From contig OX422211.1 of assembly GCA_949130495.1 (NCBI GenBank), forward strand, positions 444,672,219 to 444,736,218: 64,000 bases of DNA, in the 5' to 3' direction. This document shows, one piece after another, positions 13,311 through 25,044 of the stretch. The stretch's first letter is position 1. Every line of letters begins with the position of its first letter. The position numbers and the translations under genes are program-made. The notes under the pieces were generated by a model. The model saw only the letters and a program-made list of their open reading frames with translations. It did no database searches and had not been told where the DNA came from. Origin of the DNA: Sambucus nigra. Its lineage: Eukaryota > Streptophyta > Magnoliopsida > Dipsacales > Adoxaceae.

Positions 13311-13393
13311 CATGCATGGGACGTCTCGCCGAAGTGAAATCCAAATAAGGAACCCTCCCGTTACACTACTACCTCGCATCGTCGGTCATCGAG
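13311..13393. repeat. Hairpin module 3
   Basis: This is the counterpart of module 1 in unit 2. The hairpin at 13324-13339 has one changed pair: TTTCAC, loop TTCG, GCGAGA on the minus strand. This is a G-U wobble if read on the plus strand. Confidence 0.75.
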
Positions 13394-13825
13394 ATATGAT
13401 TGTCTAAGACACATGATCGGGATCGTTAAAATTCTAACTCGTAACCCTACTAATACACTTCTACTTCTAAGTCTTGCCATTTCAATTAACTGAAAATTTA
13501 ACTAACTTGGCATTTACTTTCTGTAAGATGCCAAAAATGCTTTATCCCAATATACATACATACATACATCTTTTTTTAAATGGCCTTCTCACTAAGGCAT
13601 GGCCATAAGTCTCAACCCGACTTTCATATCTTAGTCTCCCCCATATCGATCAGAGGGAATGACTAATACAGTGCTCCTATACCTCACATCAACTTAGCCA
13701 TTTGATCACTCTATCACGTGATTCTTGGCTAAACCTTCTAATCCAGCATCTCAACCATAAAATTAAATAAAATAAAATAAGAGTGGAAAGAATAGCATCT
13801 CTCCACTCCCAACATCGTTAAGTTT

Positions 13826-13909
13826 CACGCGTGGAGCGTCTCGCAAAAGCAAAATCCAAACAAGAAACCCCTCTTATGCATTACTACTTAACTTTGTTGG
13901 TCGTGGAGA
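13826..13909. repeat. Hairpin module 4
   Basis: This is the counterpart of module 2 in unit 2. The hairpin at 13839-13854 has arms TTTTGC and GCGAGA (minus strand), with a C-G pair changed to U-G. Confidence 0.75.
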
Positions 13910-15535
13910 TAAGGCAACCTCATACACAAATAGAGCAAACAAACAATCAAACAAAACAAATAAAATAAATAATGAAAACTTCATACATACCTTAAACCAC
14001 CTCTATAAAGTCTCAACCTGTATCCAGGAGAGATATTATAGAACCACTAGTTCCATTTTGAAACTAGACATAGGATAGCCTCGTGATTTATTCGTTTGCT
14101 ATCGCTCCAACCAAACCAAGAACATTCCCACTCGTATAACACATATGATACGAGTAGCACATATCACATATATACTTATAAAATATCATCATTCGCCTTA
14201 TAACGAGCGAAGAAAAATATAGAACCTTCCTACGCTGTAAGTCATATAAATAAACTACGTCGTAACATCTATACTACCACAAGCTCAATTTACACACCCA
14301 AATCTAAGGTTAATACCATACTACTCCATCTTATCATAAGGAATGCACCACCCCCACTAAGGTGGAAATTCCCGCCAACATACTTGCCAATATCTGGCCA
14401 CTAGACACATTATTCTAGTCTTATCCGAACAAAACTACTCCCATCTATGCCCTAACTAGGCACTCTATTCTTGCCCTTGTTCTTCAAATGATAAGATCAA
14501 AATGTGTGGTTCTATATTCCACATCAAACTGTTTCTCCATCTCCAACTACCAGACGATTACCCGCGTAGTTCCCTTAATTTCCTCAATAAAGAGAACATT
14601 CTACTGGCCTCCCCTGCCTTGGTTCAATGAGTCTTCCCCGGGTGGATGTTCACCAATGGGGTCTCACGAACATTACTTTTCTAAAAGTGTTAGCAACACT
14701 TACTTGTGAGCCTATCATTTCCACTGAAAGGCTCTCTCTCTTCCTTGTACCAACCTTATTTCGGTGCACAGTTTCCTTAACCGTAACACCCTTTATTCAC
14801 TATCGGCCTCTGACCGAATCTCGCGTGAATACTTGAGAATATACTTTCTCATCATTCCTGATATCCCAGAGAAACTCGCAGTTGAAAATGCCTACCGGGT
14901 TTCTCTATGGGCAAAACTTCCTTCTCCACTAAAATATGGCGACTACCATTTTCGCCATTCCAACATTACTCCTATAAGTGAAAGATTTTCCTCCAATCTT
15001 TCGCACCTGGGCACTTCTATACCCCTCTCTAGACCATAAGTCCTGGGCCTTATACTCCCACCTAATGAGGTTATACTTCCTCCATCTGCCTTAACTTCAA
15101 TATGTAGTCCTTATTAAGGACTTCTCAACCTCAATCGTAGCATCGCTTGAAATCCCAATCTTAGTACCACTTCCTACTTGCAGCGATACTTGGAAAACTA
15201 TATCTACAGTACTTAGTAGTCGCGACAGCAATATAAGATAATGATACAAAGGGAGAAACCTCTAAAGTGGACCTCATCCCCGACTACGGCTTACAGTTCT
15301 TAGTAATTCCATCTCATGACGCCTTCACAATGGCCTCCCTTGACGCCCTTCATCTGTTGACTTACGAGTCTCACACAAACGTGCAAAAGATTTTTGGGGT
15401 TCTCGTATCATAGCAGGAGAATGAAATCTCACAAGAGAAATCAACGATCTTAATCTTAAGGCTCTATATCAAATCAAAAGAAACGCAGAAGGCGTAATAC
15501 GTCCGCACAGATTCCTAAGGACTCTAGAATCTAAT

Positions 15536-15547
15536 GCTCTAATACCA
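15536..15547 (-). other. Primer binding site, array unit 2
   Basis: TGGTATTAGAGC on the minus strand has one mismatch to the unit 1 site and lies two bases from the LTR end. Confidence 0.85.
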
Positions 15548-15549
15548 TC

Positions 15550-18513
15550 TGTGACAATCCGCCTACAAAAATAATAGGTGGCCAGTGCAATACTCTAATA
15601 ATAACAGGAATCATAGTTGGTACATTCTCAGCATCACTGTCGATTAAAATAATAGTACGAGATAACCACCAATCATTTTAGAAAACAAACTGTCAAATTT
15701 AAAATTTTGTAAATAAAAGAAAAACACTTAGACAATCCAATTTGCAAAAACGGTGGATAACAAAAATCAACGTTTAACGGAAAGACAATATAATAAATAA
15801 TAACCGAATAAGCTGTCGGTTAACAGACCAATACAAATAGTTACACCAAGTATTACAATTTAAATATCACATTATAATAAATGATTACAAAGCTTGGGCA
15901 ACACGCTCGAATAAATAAACTGAACATAACTAGAGTACAATGGAAAGAAGAATCTATAATAATATCCTACAACATCGACAATATGCTATAGCACCATGAC
16001 AACTGGAATGGAGAGTCAATACGGGTGTCCTTGCGATAGAGCACCTGAATGGACAAAGAGTTGCATGCAAAACAAAGAAATATAGATGGGTCAAGTCCCG
16101 GTTTGATATGATTACCATGTGACTAAAATGCATGACAGTTAAGTGCATAATTCTCTCGCAATTAACTTAATACAGTTTCTCACCTCTCACTTCTAAAAAT
16201 ACAACCTAGCGCAATATCAATGATGCTCAATGATCATATATAAATACATGGGAGAACTCATCTACATTACTTAAGGAGATAATTTATCACTCCATTTCAT
16301 TCACAAACTAAAGGCACAATTTCCTATTCTCTTTAGGAAATACATATATGGCAATTCATTTTATCAAATGTTTACCCAAACAATCTCATTCCAAAACTTT
16401 CTTTACCAATTTTATTTCCATTCTTCCATCCAGGAAAAATATATTTAAAGCAAGTTTTATTAACACAAAAATGCTTTTCTTTCATTTCATATCTTCCCAT
16501 TTTCCTTCTTCCATCTGAAAAATGTATTTAACTTCCCCATTTCCCTTCTTCCATTATGAAAATGCAAGTAAAGCCATTTTAATATCATAAAATGCTTTAA
16601 CATCAATAATGTCCCACATTATTAAGAATAGTTATATTCACATACATATAACGATTCTAAGACTGTCCCTCCGGGTTTCCCCACTGGACGTGCCCCTAAA
16701 TGGCTATCATCTTCCAGAGCCTATCAAACAAGACAATCTAGGATCATATCGAAACGTCGAGAAACGGCCATACCCATACGAGTGAGTCATAACCACACCC
16801 AGAATTACCTCACTAGCACAGAACAAATATAAAATAACCGATCATATGGACAAAGGACTATATTCACCCTTTATTCATTAGTCAGGGGACTTCACCTTAA
16901 CGCGCGCAACTTCCCTTATGATAGCGATTTAGAGAGGTGTGTAATCATAAATTAGCATTTATGAAAATCATTTTTCTATTTTGAAATCGTCCACTTTTAC
17001 ATTCTCGAAAACCATATATACTTAGCCATTTGTGCCATATTTTAGAATATACAATTCTTATTCTTAGAGTCATATTATTTTAATGACCTAAGACCCGAAG
17101 TGCCAATAGACTCACACTAGTCTCCAAGATCCCAACACAAAACCATAAATCATCAGAATGAGTCTCCCTCAATAATAGACTCCCAAAAGCCTCAACATTA
17201 AAATTTTTACCTTCTATAAATTTTAGGTTAACTTCCTATATCATTCGGACATTAACCTACATAAACTAGCTCTCGGGGTAAGCGCAATTATCCTCATATT
17301 AGCCTAGGACATTTGTCTACCCAAAGGAACCCTCTAGGACTCCCCATTACTTCCCAAAGGAAGGTTCCTAAAGCTCGAACCTAAAAGAAAGGGGCTAAAA
17401 CAAAACTAGAAAAAATCTCACAAAAATAGGCAGCCGAATCGATTCGCCCCTGGTTGCGAATCGATTCGCCCAAAAGCGAATCGATTCGATGAGTAAAACC
17501 AACTTTCTGCATTTGTCCGAATTGATTCGGCCTTAAGCTGAATCGATTTGGTCTCCCAGACCTGTATCCTACCACCAAACCGAATCGATTCGCCTGGGAG
17601 CTGAATCGGTTCGGCTCTGCGAATTTGTCTAGTTAGGGCTACGGGTTGAAGAACCCTAAAATCCCAAAACCCTTAATTTCTTGATTTCTTCCAACATCAA
17701 CAACAACTATTTATACTACATCATTTCTACACATCAAATAACTAATTTTCTCAACTCAAATCAACTTAAACTACAAGATTAAAGGTTTAATCGCTAAAAA
17801 CCTAGAAATCCCAAAAATGGTTTAAATCTCCAAAAACTAACTATATATGCAAATTATCACATTAAATAAATATCTAGCAAGTAAGAAACTTGCCTCGAGT
17901 TTGTAGGCTCGGATTCTCCTCCGGTAGCAACGGATTCCAACCCAAATCTCCATTTTCTCTCTCTTTTCTCATTTCTCCCAAGCTCTCTCTTCTCTCTCTC
18001 TCTCTCTCTTGGCTTCTAACACAAGAATGAGGAAATAAAAGGGTTGGGAGACTTATACGGGTTTTAAACATAAATTCCCCATTTTTAAATGTTAATACAC
18101 CATTAAAATGACTCGTAACCACATAATTGAGTCATAACCCGTCAAAAGTGCCTGAAACTCAAAAATACAACTTGGCACATATTTTGACTATCTCGACTAT
18201 TCTTAAAATAATTGCATCCCCTATTTTGGCATTCGGAATAACGTGAACTATTTTTATGTTCCAAATTCATTTTATTTCTTTAATTAGGCTCCAATTTAAA
18301 TATGAGTCATAACCGTCGCATAACATATAACGACGCAATAAAACAAAATATAATGCTATTTACCTTCTTATAACGGTAAATAGACAAAACATAGTAAATA
18401 TTATCCCTTAATATCACGGGAAATTATATTTACTCCAACTTTCCCTATTTTATAAAATTTGCCCATTAGGCAAAATAATATAAAATAGTCGCTCAAATGT
18501 CTGGGTTGTTACA
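15550..18513 (-). repeat. Right LTR of the gypsy array (2964 bp)
   Basis: This is a full LTR homologous to 8794-11752, with terminal TGTAACAACCC and GGATTGTCACA on the minus strand. It carries the palindrome cluster at about 17435-17620 and a CT run at about 17990-18010. The minus frames at 15954-16148, 17381-17578 and 17874-18122 have no family features; the second simply reads through the palindromes. Confidence 0.93.
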
Positions 18514-19068
18514 CTTTCTTCTTTTCTTTCTCTCTTCTCTCTCTCTCTCTCTTTTAGGGCTGATATTTGGGGGAAATAAAGGCTTTCCCCTTATTAAACC
18601 CGAAATTGGGTGTATACCCAATTGTTAAATGACTCGTGTACTCATTTACGAGTCCCTACTAATCCAAAAATGCTCGGAACCCCAATACTATCCCGGGTAC
18701 TCTATTTTGACTATCTTGGCCATTCCGAACCCAATGGCGGAGTCAAAATCTCCATCCGAGTCACTTAACTAAAATTCACTATTTTGACCCAACACGTTCA
18801 ATACGCGTGTTTTCCAATTTAAAATATTTTTCTTTGTCGCTTTACCCAACTGGGACATGTAACAAAAATAATTTACTCATATACTTAATCTAGAAATATA
18901 ATCTACGTAAATATTAATCTGTCACTCGAAAACTAATATTTACAATTCACTTTATAATATTGAATTTATTATATTTCACTCATTAATCCCAGAATTACCG
19001 AATTCCTCAAATTACCAAATTACATCAATAGTGTAATTTAAATACCTTTAAAAGTACGGGGTATTACA
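18514..19068 (-). repeat. Partial LTR of a different gypsy element
   Basis: On the minus strand the sequence starts TGTAATACCCC at 19068 and runs left until cut by the array at 18513. It shares phrases with the LTR at 20875-23760 (GGGTACTCT...GACTATCT) but is far more diverged than LTRs of one insertion would be. It is therefore read as the start of another insertion that was later entered by the array. It contains a pyrimidine-rich run at 18514-18555. Confidence 0.65.
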
Positions 19069-20874
19069 CCTGAATCACATCAACAAACGTCCTTACTCCC
19101 CGAGATTACAATTAATAATATAATCATATATTTATGCAACACATTTTAACATATATACTCGTATATATAAGCTAGAACCTATCTCAAGTGATTCCTTGAA
19201 AAAATCCATATCCTGGTACAGCGACCACCACATCTTACTATAACTATTAACTATAGATCTGAACCATCGCTAACCAGCCAAAACTTGGAAATCATCCACC
19301 CTACTCCCATAATTCTCGAAAGTAGTTTCCTCTCGTATAATGCAACCATCATATTAGTATTAGACCTCCACTCTCTCGTGGCTAACACCGAAGAACCCCG
19401 CTATCCCACGATAATTATATATAATATGGCTATTACGGCCAACGCACCCACTAAATCCGACTCACTCGTGAATTCTAGTGATAACTATCTTATGTCGTGA
19501 CACCCACAATGTTACTCAAAAGTACCCCATGCTCATAGGATAATAAAGACATTTTACCTTTGTACTCTAGTTGCTTTGCCTGATCAATGGATTCCTGATC
19601 GACCTCCTCACGCCAGAACGTACCCATGAACTGTTGTAGTGGTTGTACATCCAGAACCTCATCCTGTAGCTCGCTCAGGGCAACCTCTTTTCATGTCAGC
19701 TGTCTCTCCACAAAAGAAACACTTCCTCGTAAATCCTCCCTGCCACTGATCCTATCCCTACTGGCCTCCACTTCCATTCTTTGGCCCTGGCGTCCCTGAG
19801 GAACAAAGTGCTACTGCTGATCGGTACTCTGCTAGCCCTGTCAAAAATCCTGACCATCCGGTCGATAGCCCCAAATCTGAATCTCTTGGCAGAGTTACCC
19901 TGCCGAGAGTCCTTCCCCTCCTGCCTGCCATTCTGTTGTTATTCTCCACTAACAACACCCCCACCTACCTTGCCCTGTTGGCTGGGCTCACCTCCTCTCT
20001 CGCTTCCCTTTGTATGGAAGTAATAATCCTGGCAGTGTAATAATGTTGCATGGACGACATTAATATAAGTCGCTAATATTGGATTGCCAATCAAGTGCTA
20101 CCTAATCCTCTAGGTTAATCCATCTATAAACCTCGCCTTCTTCCGTCATATTCTACTGTGGAGAGATCACCCTAGTTCACCTCATTGAACTTCTTCCGCA
20201 TATCATTCTCCTCTACTGGTGGAAAATACTTGCGGTCAAACAGCACCCATAACTCAGTAATCATCATCACATCTCTCTCCTTGGCGATGGTGACTGACTG
20301 CCACCACAGTAATGCTGCTCCAGTAAGTCTGAAAGTAGCTAACATCTTCTTTTGAATCTCACTACATTCCTCAACTACATCAGAGCTACCCTAAAACTCG
20401 AGCGGTTGGCCCTTCTGAAATGACTCTCTCACTCTCTGCCAAATAGATGACCCTGGTTGGGCCTGGATCTCCGGTGCCACTGGTGGCTACTGCTGGGGCT
20501 GTGGGAAATGAATGGCCATGGACATCATAGCTGCATTGATTGCCTGAGATACTATCTTGGCCACCTTTGCAATCATCCTCCTCCCTGGTGGTGGCTTTGG
20601 TTGCGAAACCGCTGACTCCTGATGAATCTCCCTCTCCCCATCCCCTTGCTGTTGCCCTAGTCTGATGTCCTTTCCTAGGCAGCATCTGAAATTTCAAAAC
20701 GAGTTGTATGCATTCTTCATCCATATATATATATAATCGCGGGAGAACGTAAATATGCATACGTAAAGGAATACATCAATCCTATCATAAGGCTCTACAT
20801 CAAAGAACACTGGCTGAAATGTGGAAAGCTGCACAAATCCTAAGGACTCTAGAACTTGATGCTTTGATACCATC
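19069..20874 (-). pseudogene. Gypsy gag remnant
   Basis: On the minus strand the region just inside the primer site encodes a decayed gag. A frame near 20386-20760 has LPRKGHQTRATARG, like the basic gag start. A capsid-type stretch follows at about 20120-20400 (ATFRLTGAALLWWQSV, then FDRKYFPPVEEND, then a TAG), matching the conserved WW and KYFP positions of Retrotrans_gag. A zinc knuckle lies at 19680-19721 (CFFCGETADMKRGC) in which the His ligand is Asp. Little or no pol follows before 19069, so the element is cut down. The plus-strand frames 19285-19500 and 19781-20023 are not genes. Confidence 0.8.
20861..20872 (-). other. Primer binding site of the gypsy element with LTR 20875-23760
   Basis: TGGTATCAAAGC on the minus strand matches the initiator-Met site at 11 of 12 bases and lies two bases from the LTR. 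Confidence 0.8.
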
Positions 20875-22182
20875 TGTGACACCTGACCTAATTAAATACC
20901 GAGAGATCAATCCTTTAATAAATTAAAAGAGATTTCTCATCTGGTTCATTCTTAGCATCACTGTCGAAAACTTTTTAAAACTTACTAAACACCTATAATT
21001 CAAAAGGTCGATGTCAAAATTTTATCTTTTTATTAAACAACAACAACAATATAAATAAAAATTTAAACCATTCACATAATCAATGAATGACTGGCGAAAT
21101 AAACCCCTGCAAAAATCCATTATGATAATCCAACATAAATAATAAACTGAGTACAAAGTGTGACTGAAATAAAATAGCTGGGGCAACATGCCCAAAAGAA
21201 ATATTGAACTACACCCTACTTTAGAATGAAGTAACTGAAGCATCTAAGTCCAAACCCTGATGTTATCAACATCTGTTGCATCTACACATCCCTAGAACAG
21301 ATTCTCAAGTTTGGCATCCTTGTGGCTGGACACCTAAAAGGTTTTAAACATATTTTGCAAACACGGGTCAGAGCCCAAATCCTTTTGAAAATATTTTGTA
21401 AGTTAATTAAAATGCAACAATTAAAATACATGAATGATATTTATTTAAGTTAGCGTCACACTCACTTGAGATATTACTCACCCCTCAACCATTGTGCACG
21501 CCTAACGGTTCTTCCTAACCCTCCTAGTTACACTACCCTATCTAACTAGCCTTGTCCTGAAACTCCTTGACACTCTACTCTAGCCCAAGTAATTTGTACC
21601 TTTACTTCGTAAGTGATTTATCCCATTGACTTAATCCATCCTCTTTAAATCTCTATATAATAGTCTCATTAGTTATATACAAGAAATCCCTTTTTATACC
21701 AAGTAATTTGCTCGTATATAAATATTTGCACTCTTATATACCTATGTAAATAATACAATTTCACTCCATGTATTTTACCCGTATATACTTCTACACCATA
21801 TATACGTATCCTAAATTACAATAATCACACATATGTCGTATATATATATAACCATCCTCCCGAGTAGGCACTCTTCCGGTTGTTTTCTAATGAATGTTAT
21901 CACTCCAGGTATACTCATCCACCCAGACACCCTGACCCGATTAGCTCCCCGAATCAGTGAAATAAAACTAAACGTAGTGGAGGCAGCTATAGTTCATACC
22001 GAGAGTGAAATTGAATCATACCCAAAGCGCCTCACCTCTAATAACGGACGCTATGACCTGGGGATTATACTCGCCCTACTCCTCAAGCCAGAGATTCACC
22101 CACATCGCGCAAACTCCTATGGTAGCACTAGAGGGGTATGTATTCCTATAAATATTATGCACACCAATATTTATAAAGCACA

Positions 22183-22221
<39 letters not shown>

Positions 22222-23760
22222 ACAATCACCTCATATATATAATTAATTTAAACCTGACTAATCCGAGCACAAATCCCGTAGCACTTAGCCCAATAATATC
22301 CGGGTCAATATCCCGACTCAAAACTTAATTAATTTGCACTATTTATTAATTAATTATCATGGTGACACTCTCCCAAAATATCCGGACTCATTCCCTCGGT
22401 CCTTAAATTATTCCTCAGAATTTCTTACTCCAAATTACCTAATGTAGATTTAGTCCCTTTTTCCTCTACACAAATAATTATACTAAACCCCCTTTTTACT
22501 CCCTAATTACAAAAGGGTAAAATTCCTTACTGTAACTCAAACCACCCAAACCTCATTCTCCCGGCCCAAAATAAAAACCAACCCAGCTTAACTGCATCGC
22601 TCCAACGACCCACGCTATCATTCGAACGACAGGTGGGGTCGCTCGAATGACCCCTGAGTATTCTCTCTCCTCTTCCTTCTGCACAGTTCTTCCTCTATGA
22701 ATGTTTCTCACATTTTCTTTACCCAGTTCCTTCTACTAAAAACTTCTAATTACGAGATCGATTCCCACCCGGTTTATAAACCCAATTCCATATTTAATTT
22801 AACACCTTAAGTGATGATCATTGATAGATAGTCCTTTCTCTTTACAAATTAAAATTTCTCTCCAGAAATGTATAACTCTAAACAAAGTAGATTTATAAAG
22901 CCTCTACTCAATTTAAATTTTACTAGTTATCAATTTAAAAAGATAGCTTTCTGAGTTCAACTCACTGATCTAAATTACCCCAATAACATACTTTTAGATA
23001 TTCATCTTTCCTCAACAATTTACACAAATTGTCCCTAAAATGAAAGACCCAATTTACATGTCAACGCAACCCAAAAATGTTGAATTCATATCACACTCAC
23101 TATGATACGAATTGATCATCACAAATTTATATTGAAGCAATTTAACCACTTGCCTTATCAAATTCGTAGAGCCTGAATTTCTTGGTGTTGATGATGATTT
23201 CTCAAAGAACACACTCAAATTCCTTTGATTCCACAATCGCCTTTATTTTTCCCTCTTTTCTTCTCTAGAGTTCTCCCTTTAGAATTGTGTCTGTCAAAAA
23301 TCTTCTAATTTAGGTTTTTTAATATCGTTTTTTAGAGTTTTGTTCACCCCAAACTCTTAAATTTAGATCTTCTAAAGTCAATCCCGAAATTATGCATGTG
23401 GGCTAAATTAAAATGGCCTAAATACCCCCGTGTGGGTCCGGTTATGCCTAAAAATGCCCTGACACCCATATACTACCTTCGGGTACTCTTTTCGACTATC
23501 TCGGCCCATCCGGAATCAACCATGCACCCAGAATTGTCATCATAAGTTCTTTATAACATTCTCCAATTTCAACCTCAAAATACGACACGCGCAAAAACTA
23601 AAAATGCTCTGAATTAATTAACCTCAATTTACCAAATTAAATAAATCCTCCGATTTAACTAAATTCTCAAATCATAAATTTAAATTTCTCCAAATTAAAC
23701 AAGTTCTATTTCTCCCAAAAATAATTAAATTCAATATCCTCGAAATTATGGGGTGTTACA
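20875..23760 (-). repeat. Gypsy LTR (2886 bp)
   Basis: On the plus strand it runs from TGTGACACCTG to GGGGTGTTACA, i.e. TGTAACACCCC...CACA on the minus strand. It is the 5' LTR of the gag remnant to its left. It contains an AT/AC microsatellite at 22182-22220 and a small set of CGAACGA/TCGAATGA motifs at 22605-22660. The 137-codon plus frame at 21833-22246 runs through the microsatellite and shows no family. Minus frames 20694-20882, 21022-21243 and 23054-23236 are likewise unsupported. Confidence 0.85.
22182..22220. repeat. (AT)n-(AC)n microsatellite
   Basis: A run of alternating AT followed by AC inside the gypsy LTR. Confidence 0.95.
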
Positions 23761-24340
23761 ATTATCGTCAAAATCCTTTCATCCATCTTCCAGTTTCAGG
23801 CTCTATTAATTACATAATTTCTTTTTCATTAAATAATGTCGTTACATATTTCATTTATATTACAACCAATCGGCCTTATAAATATTACGTTTAAACAAAC
23901 GTTAACCAATTATCCATTTCTTATCACATTTATGCTATATTTGTCCCATTATATTAATTATAATAAACCGACCTCTCACATGACCTTGAACATCACATAA
24001 TTTAATACAATTACCAGTTTACATATATCTACAACAATGTCCAATAAACATAACTATATTTATCTCATTCCATAGCCAACCAGTTTCATTCATGAGCCCA
24101 AACATATTCATAAAACAAGTCCATTTATATCGTTATTATCGTTAGACAATCGACACTAGTCCCACATCAATAGCAATACAAAAACATTGATAACTGTCAA
24201 AGTAGTCAGCCGTTATAGGCCCTGCACATACGATGACTCGATAACCAGTCAACCCTATGTCTCGCACCTACAGAGACACCCAACATAGCTTTATACATGA
24301 ATTTAAACATCATAAACTCACACGATCCAACCTTCCCTAA
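23761..24340. other. AT-rich sequence, no gene seen
   Basis: No frame, RNA gene or terminal repeat is recognised. It leads into the hairpin modules and may be internal sequence of another decayed gypsy element. Confidence 0.4.
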
Positions 24341-24344
24341 ACGA

Positions 24345-24424
24345 CATACGTGGAACATCTCATAAGTGAAATCCAAACAAGGAACCCCCGATACACTTTT
24401 GTCTAGGTTAGGGGGTCGTTAAGA
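24345..24424. repeat. Hairpin module 5
   Basis: The hairpin is at 24358-24371 (minus strand TTTCA, loop CTTA, TGAGA), followed by AAATCCAAACAAGGAACC and a tail ending GGGGTCGTTAAGA. Confidence 0.75.
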
Positions 24425-24427
24425 ATC

Positions 24428-24428
<1 letters not shown>

Positions 24429-24496
<68 letters not shown>
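24429..24496. repeat. (AAT)n microsatellite
   Basis: About 22 uninterrupted AAT units directly follow hairpin module 5. Confidence 0.97.
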
Positions 24497-24497
<1 letters not shown>

Positions 24498-24575
24498 TAT
24501 CAACTAATATTTACTTAAGAACCACTAATCGACTTACAATTCTTAAACTCCCAACTCTTAGCTTTCTTTAGGCTC

Positions 24576-24680
24576 CATGCGTGGGACGTCTCATAAATAA
24601 AATCCAAATAAGGAGCACCCCCTCCCCCCCCCCCCCCCCCCACTTGAGACACTTTAGTCAAGATTGGTCAGTCATTAAGA
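24576..24680. repeat. Hairpin module 6 with poly-C run
   Basis: The hairpin at 24589-24602 has arms TTTTAT and ATGAGA (minus strand). The module is lengthened by a C-run at 24618-24641 between its GGAGCACC text and its tail (GGTCAGTCATTAAGA). Confidence 0.7.
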
Positions 24681-24964
24681 AAAAAACAAACTAATAACCC
24701 AACATTCTATGTACTAAAGAGCCTGACTCTAATCATCAATCACATAATATAAGAAAATCATAAAAAAGATTCACTTAATCAGTAGTCCCCTTATTTTTAA
24801 AAGGAACTTCACATATTCTACAAAAATATCTTCTTTTATAAATAAGTTTATTCACAAGTCACACATTTCAATGACCACTTAACCATCACTCATAACATAA
24901 CTACTAAAAATACATTTAAGACTTACTAATACTAGAGTCCTTACTCTTACCTTATCTAGACTAT

Positions 24965-25044
24965 ATGTGTGGGACGTCTCATAAATGAAATCCAAATAAT
25001 GAACCCCTCGATACACTTTTGTCTAGATTAGGTAGTCATCGAGA
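24965..25044. repeat. Hairpin module 7
   Basis: The hairpin at 24977-24990 has arms TTTCAT and ATGAGA (minus strand), followed by AAATCCAAATAATGAACC and the tail GTAGTCATCGAGAG. Confidence 0.75.

Larger units (their letters stand above)
13063..15535 (-). other. Internal region of array unit 2 upstream of pol
   Basis: This aligns with 6311-8779. A minus-strand stretch near 14700-14770 (LVQGRESLSVE) weakly resembles the end of a retrotransposon gag domain, but no frame is intact. Plus-strand frames at 13140-13337, 14488-14709, 14627-14836 and 14764-15039 are not genes. It holds two hairpin modules. Confidence 0.5.
4517..18513 (-). mobile_element. Tandem array of one Ty3/gypsy family (LTR-internal-LTR-internal-LTR)
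   Basis: Three LTR copies end with the same text at 4998, 11752 and 18513, and two internal regions (4999-8793 and 11753-15549, about 3.8 kb each) align along their full length. The period is about 6.76 kb. On the minus strand each LTR begins TGTAACAACCC and ends CACA. A GGGGGGAGTA polypurine tract precedes the 3' LTR, and a site complementary to initiator-Met tRNA follows the 5' LTR. The left LTR is cut to its first 480 bases, so no outer target duplication can be checked. In sampled lines the units differ at roughly one base in 20-30. Confidence 0.93.

Noticed and set aside
6388..15039. Paired open frames present in both array units on the plus strand
   Set aside because: They recur only because the DNA is duplicated; they lie antisense to the element and show no protein family.
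21833..22246. 137-codon plus-strand frame in the gypsy LTR
   Set aside because: It runs through an AT/AC microsatellite, lies antisense in an LTR and shows no recognisable domain.
24345..25044. Three spaced repeats resembling a CRISPR-like array
   Set aside because: Spacing is 231 and 389 bp, the repeats are imperfect and this is plant DNA; they are copies of the hairpin module.
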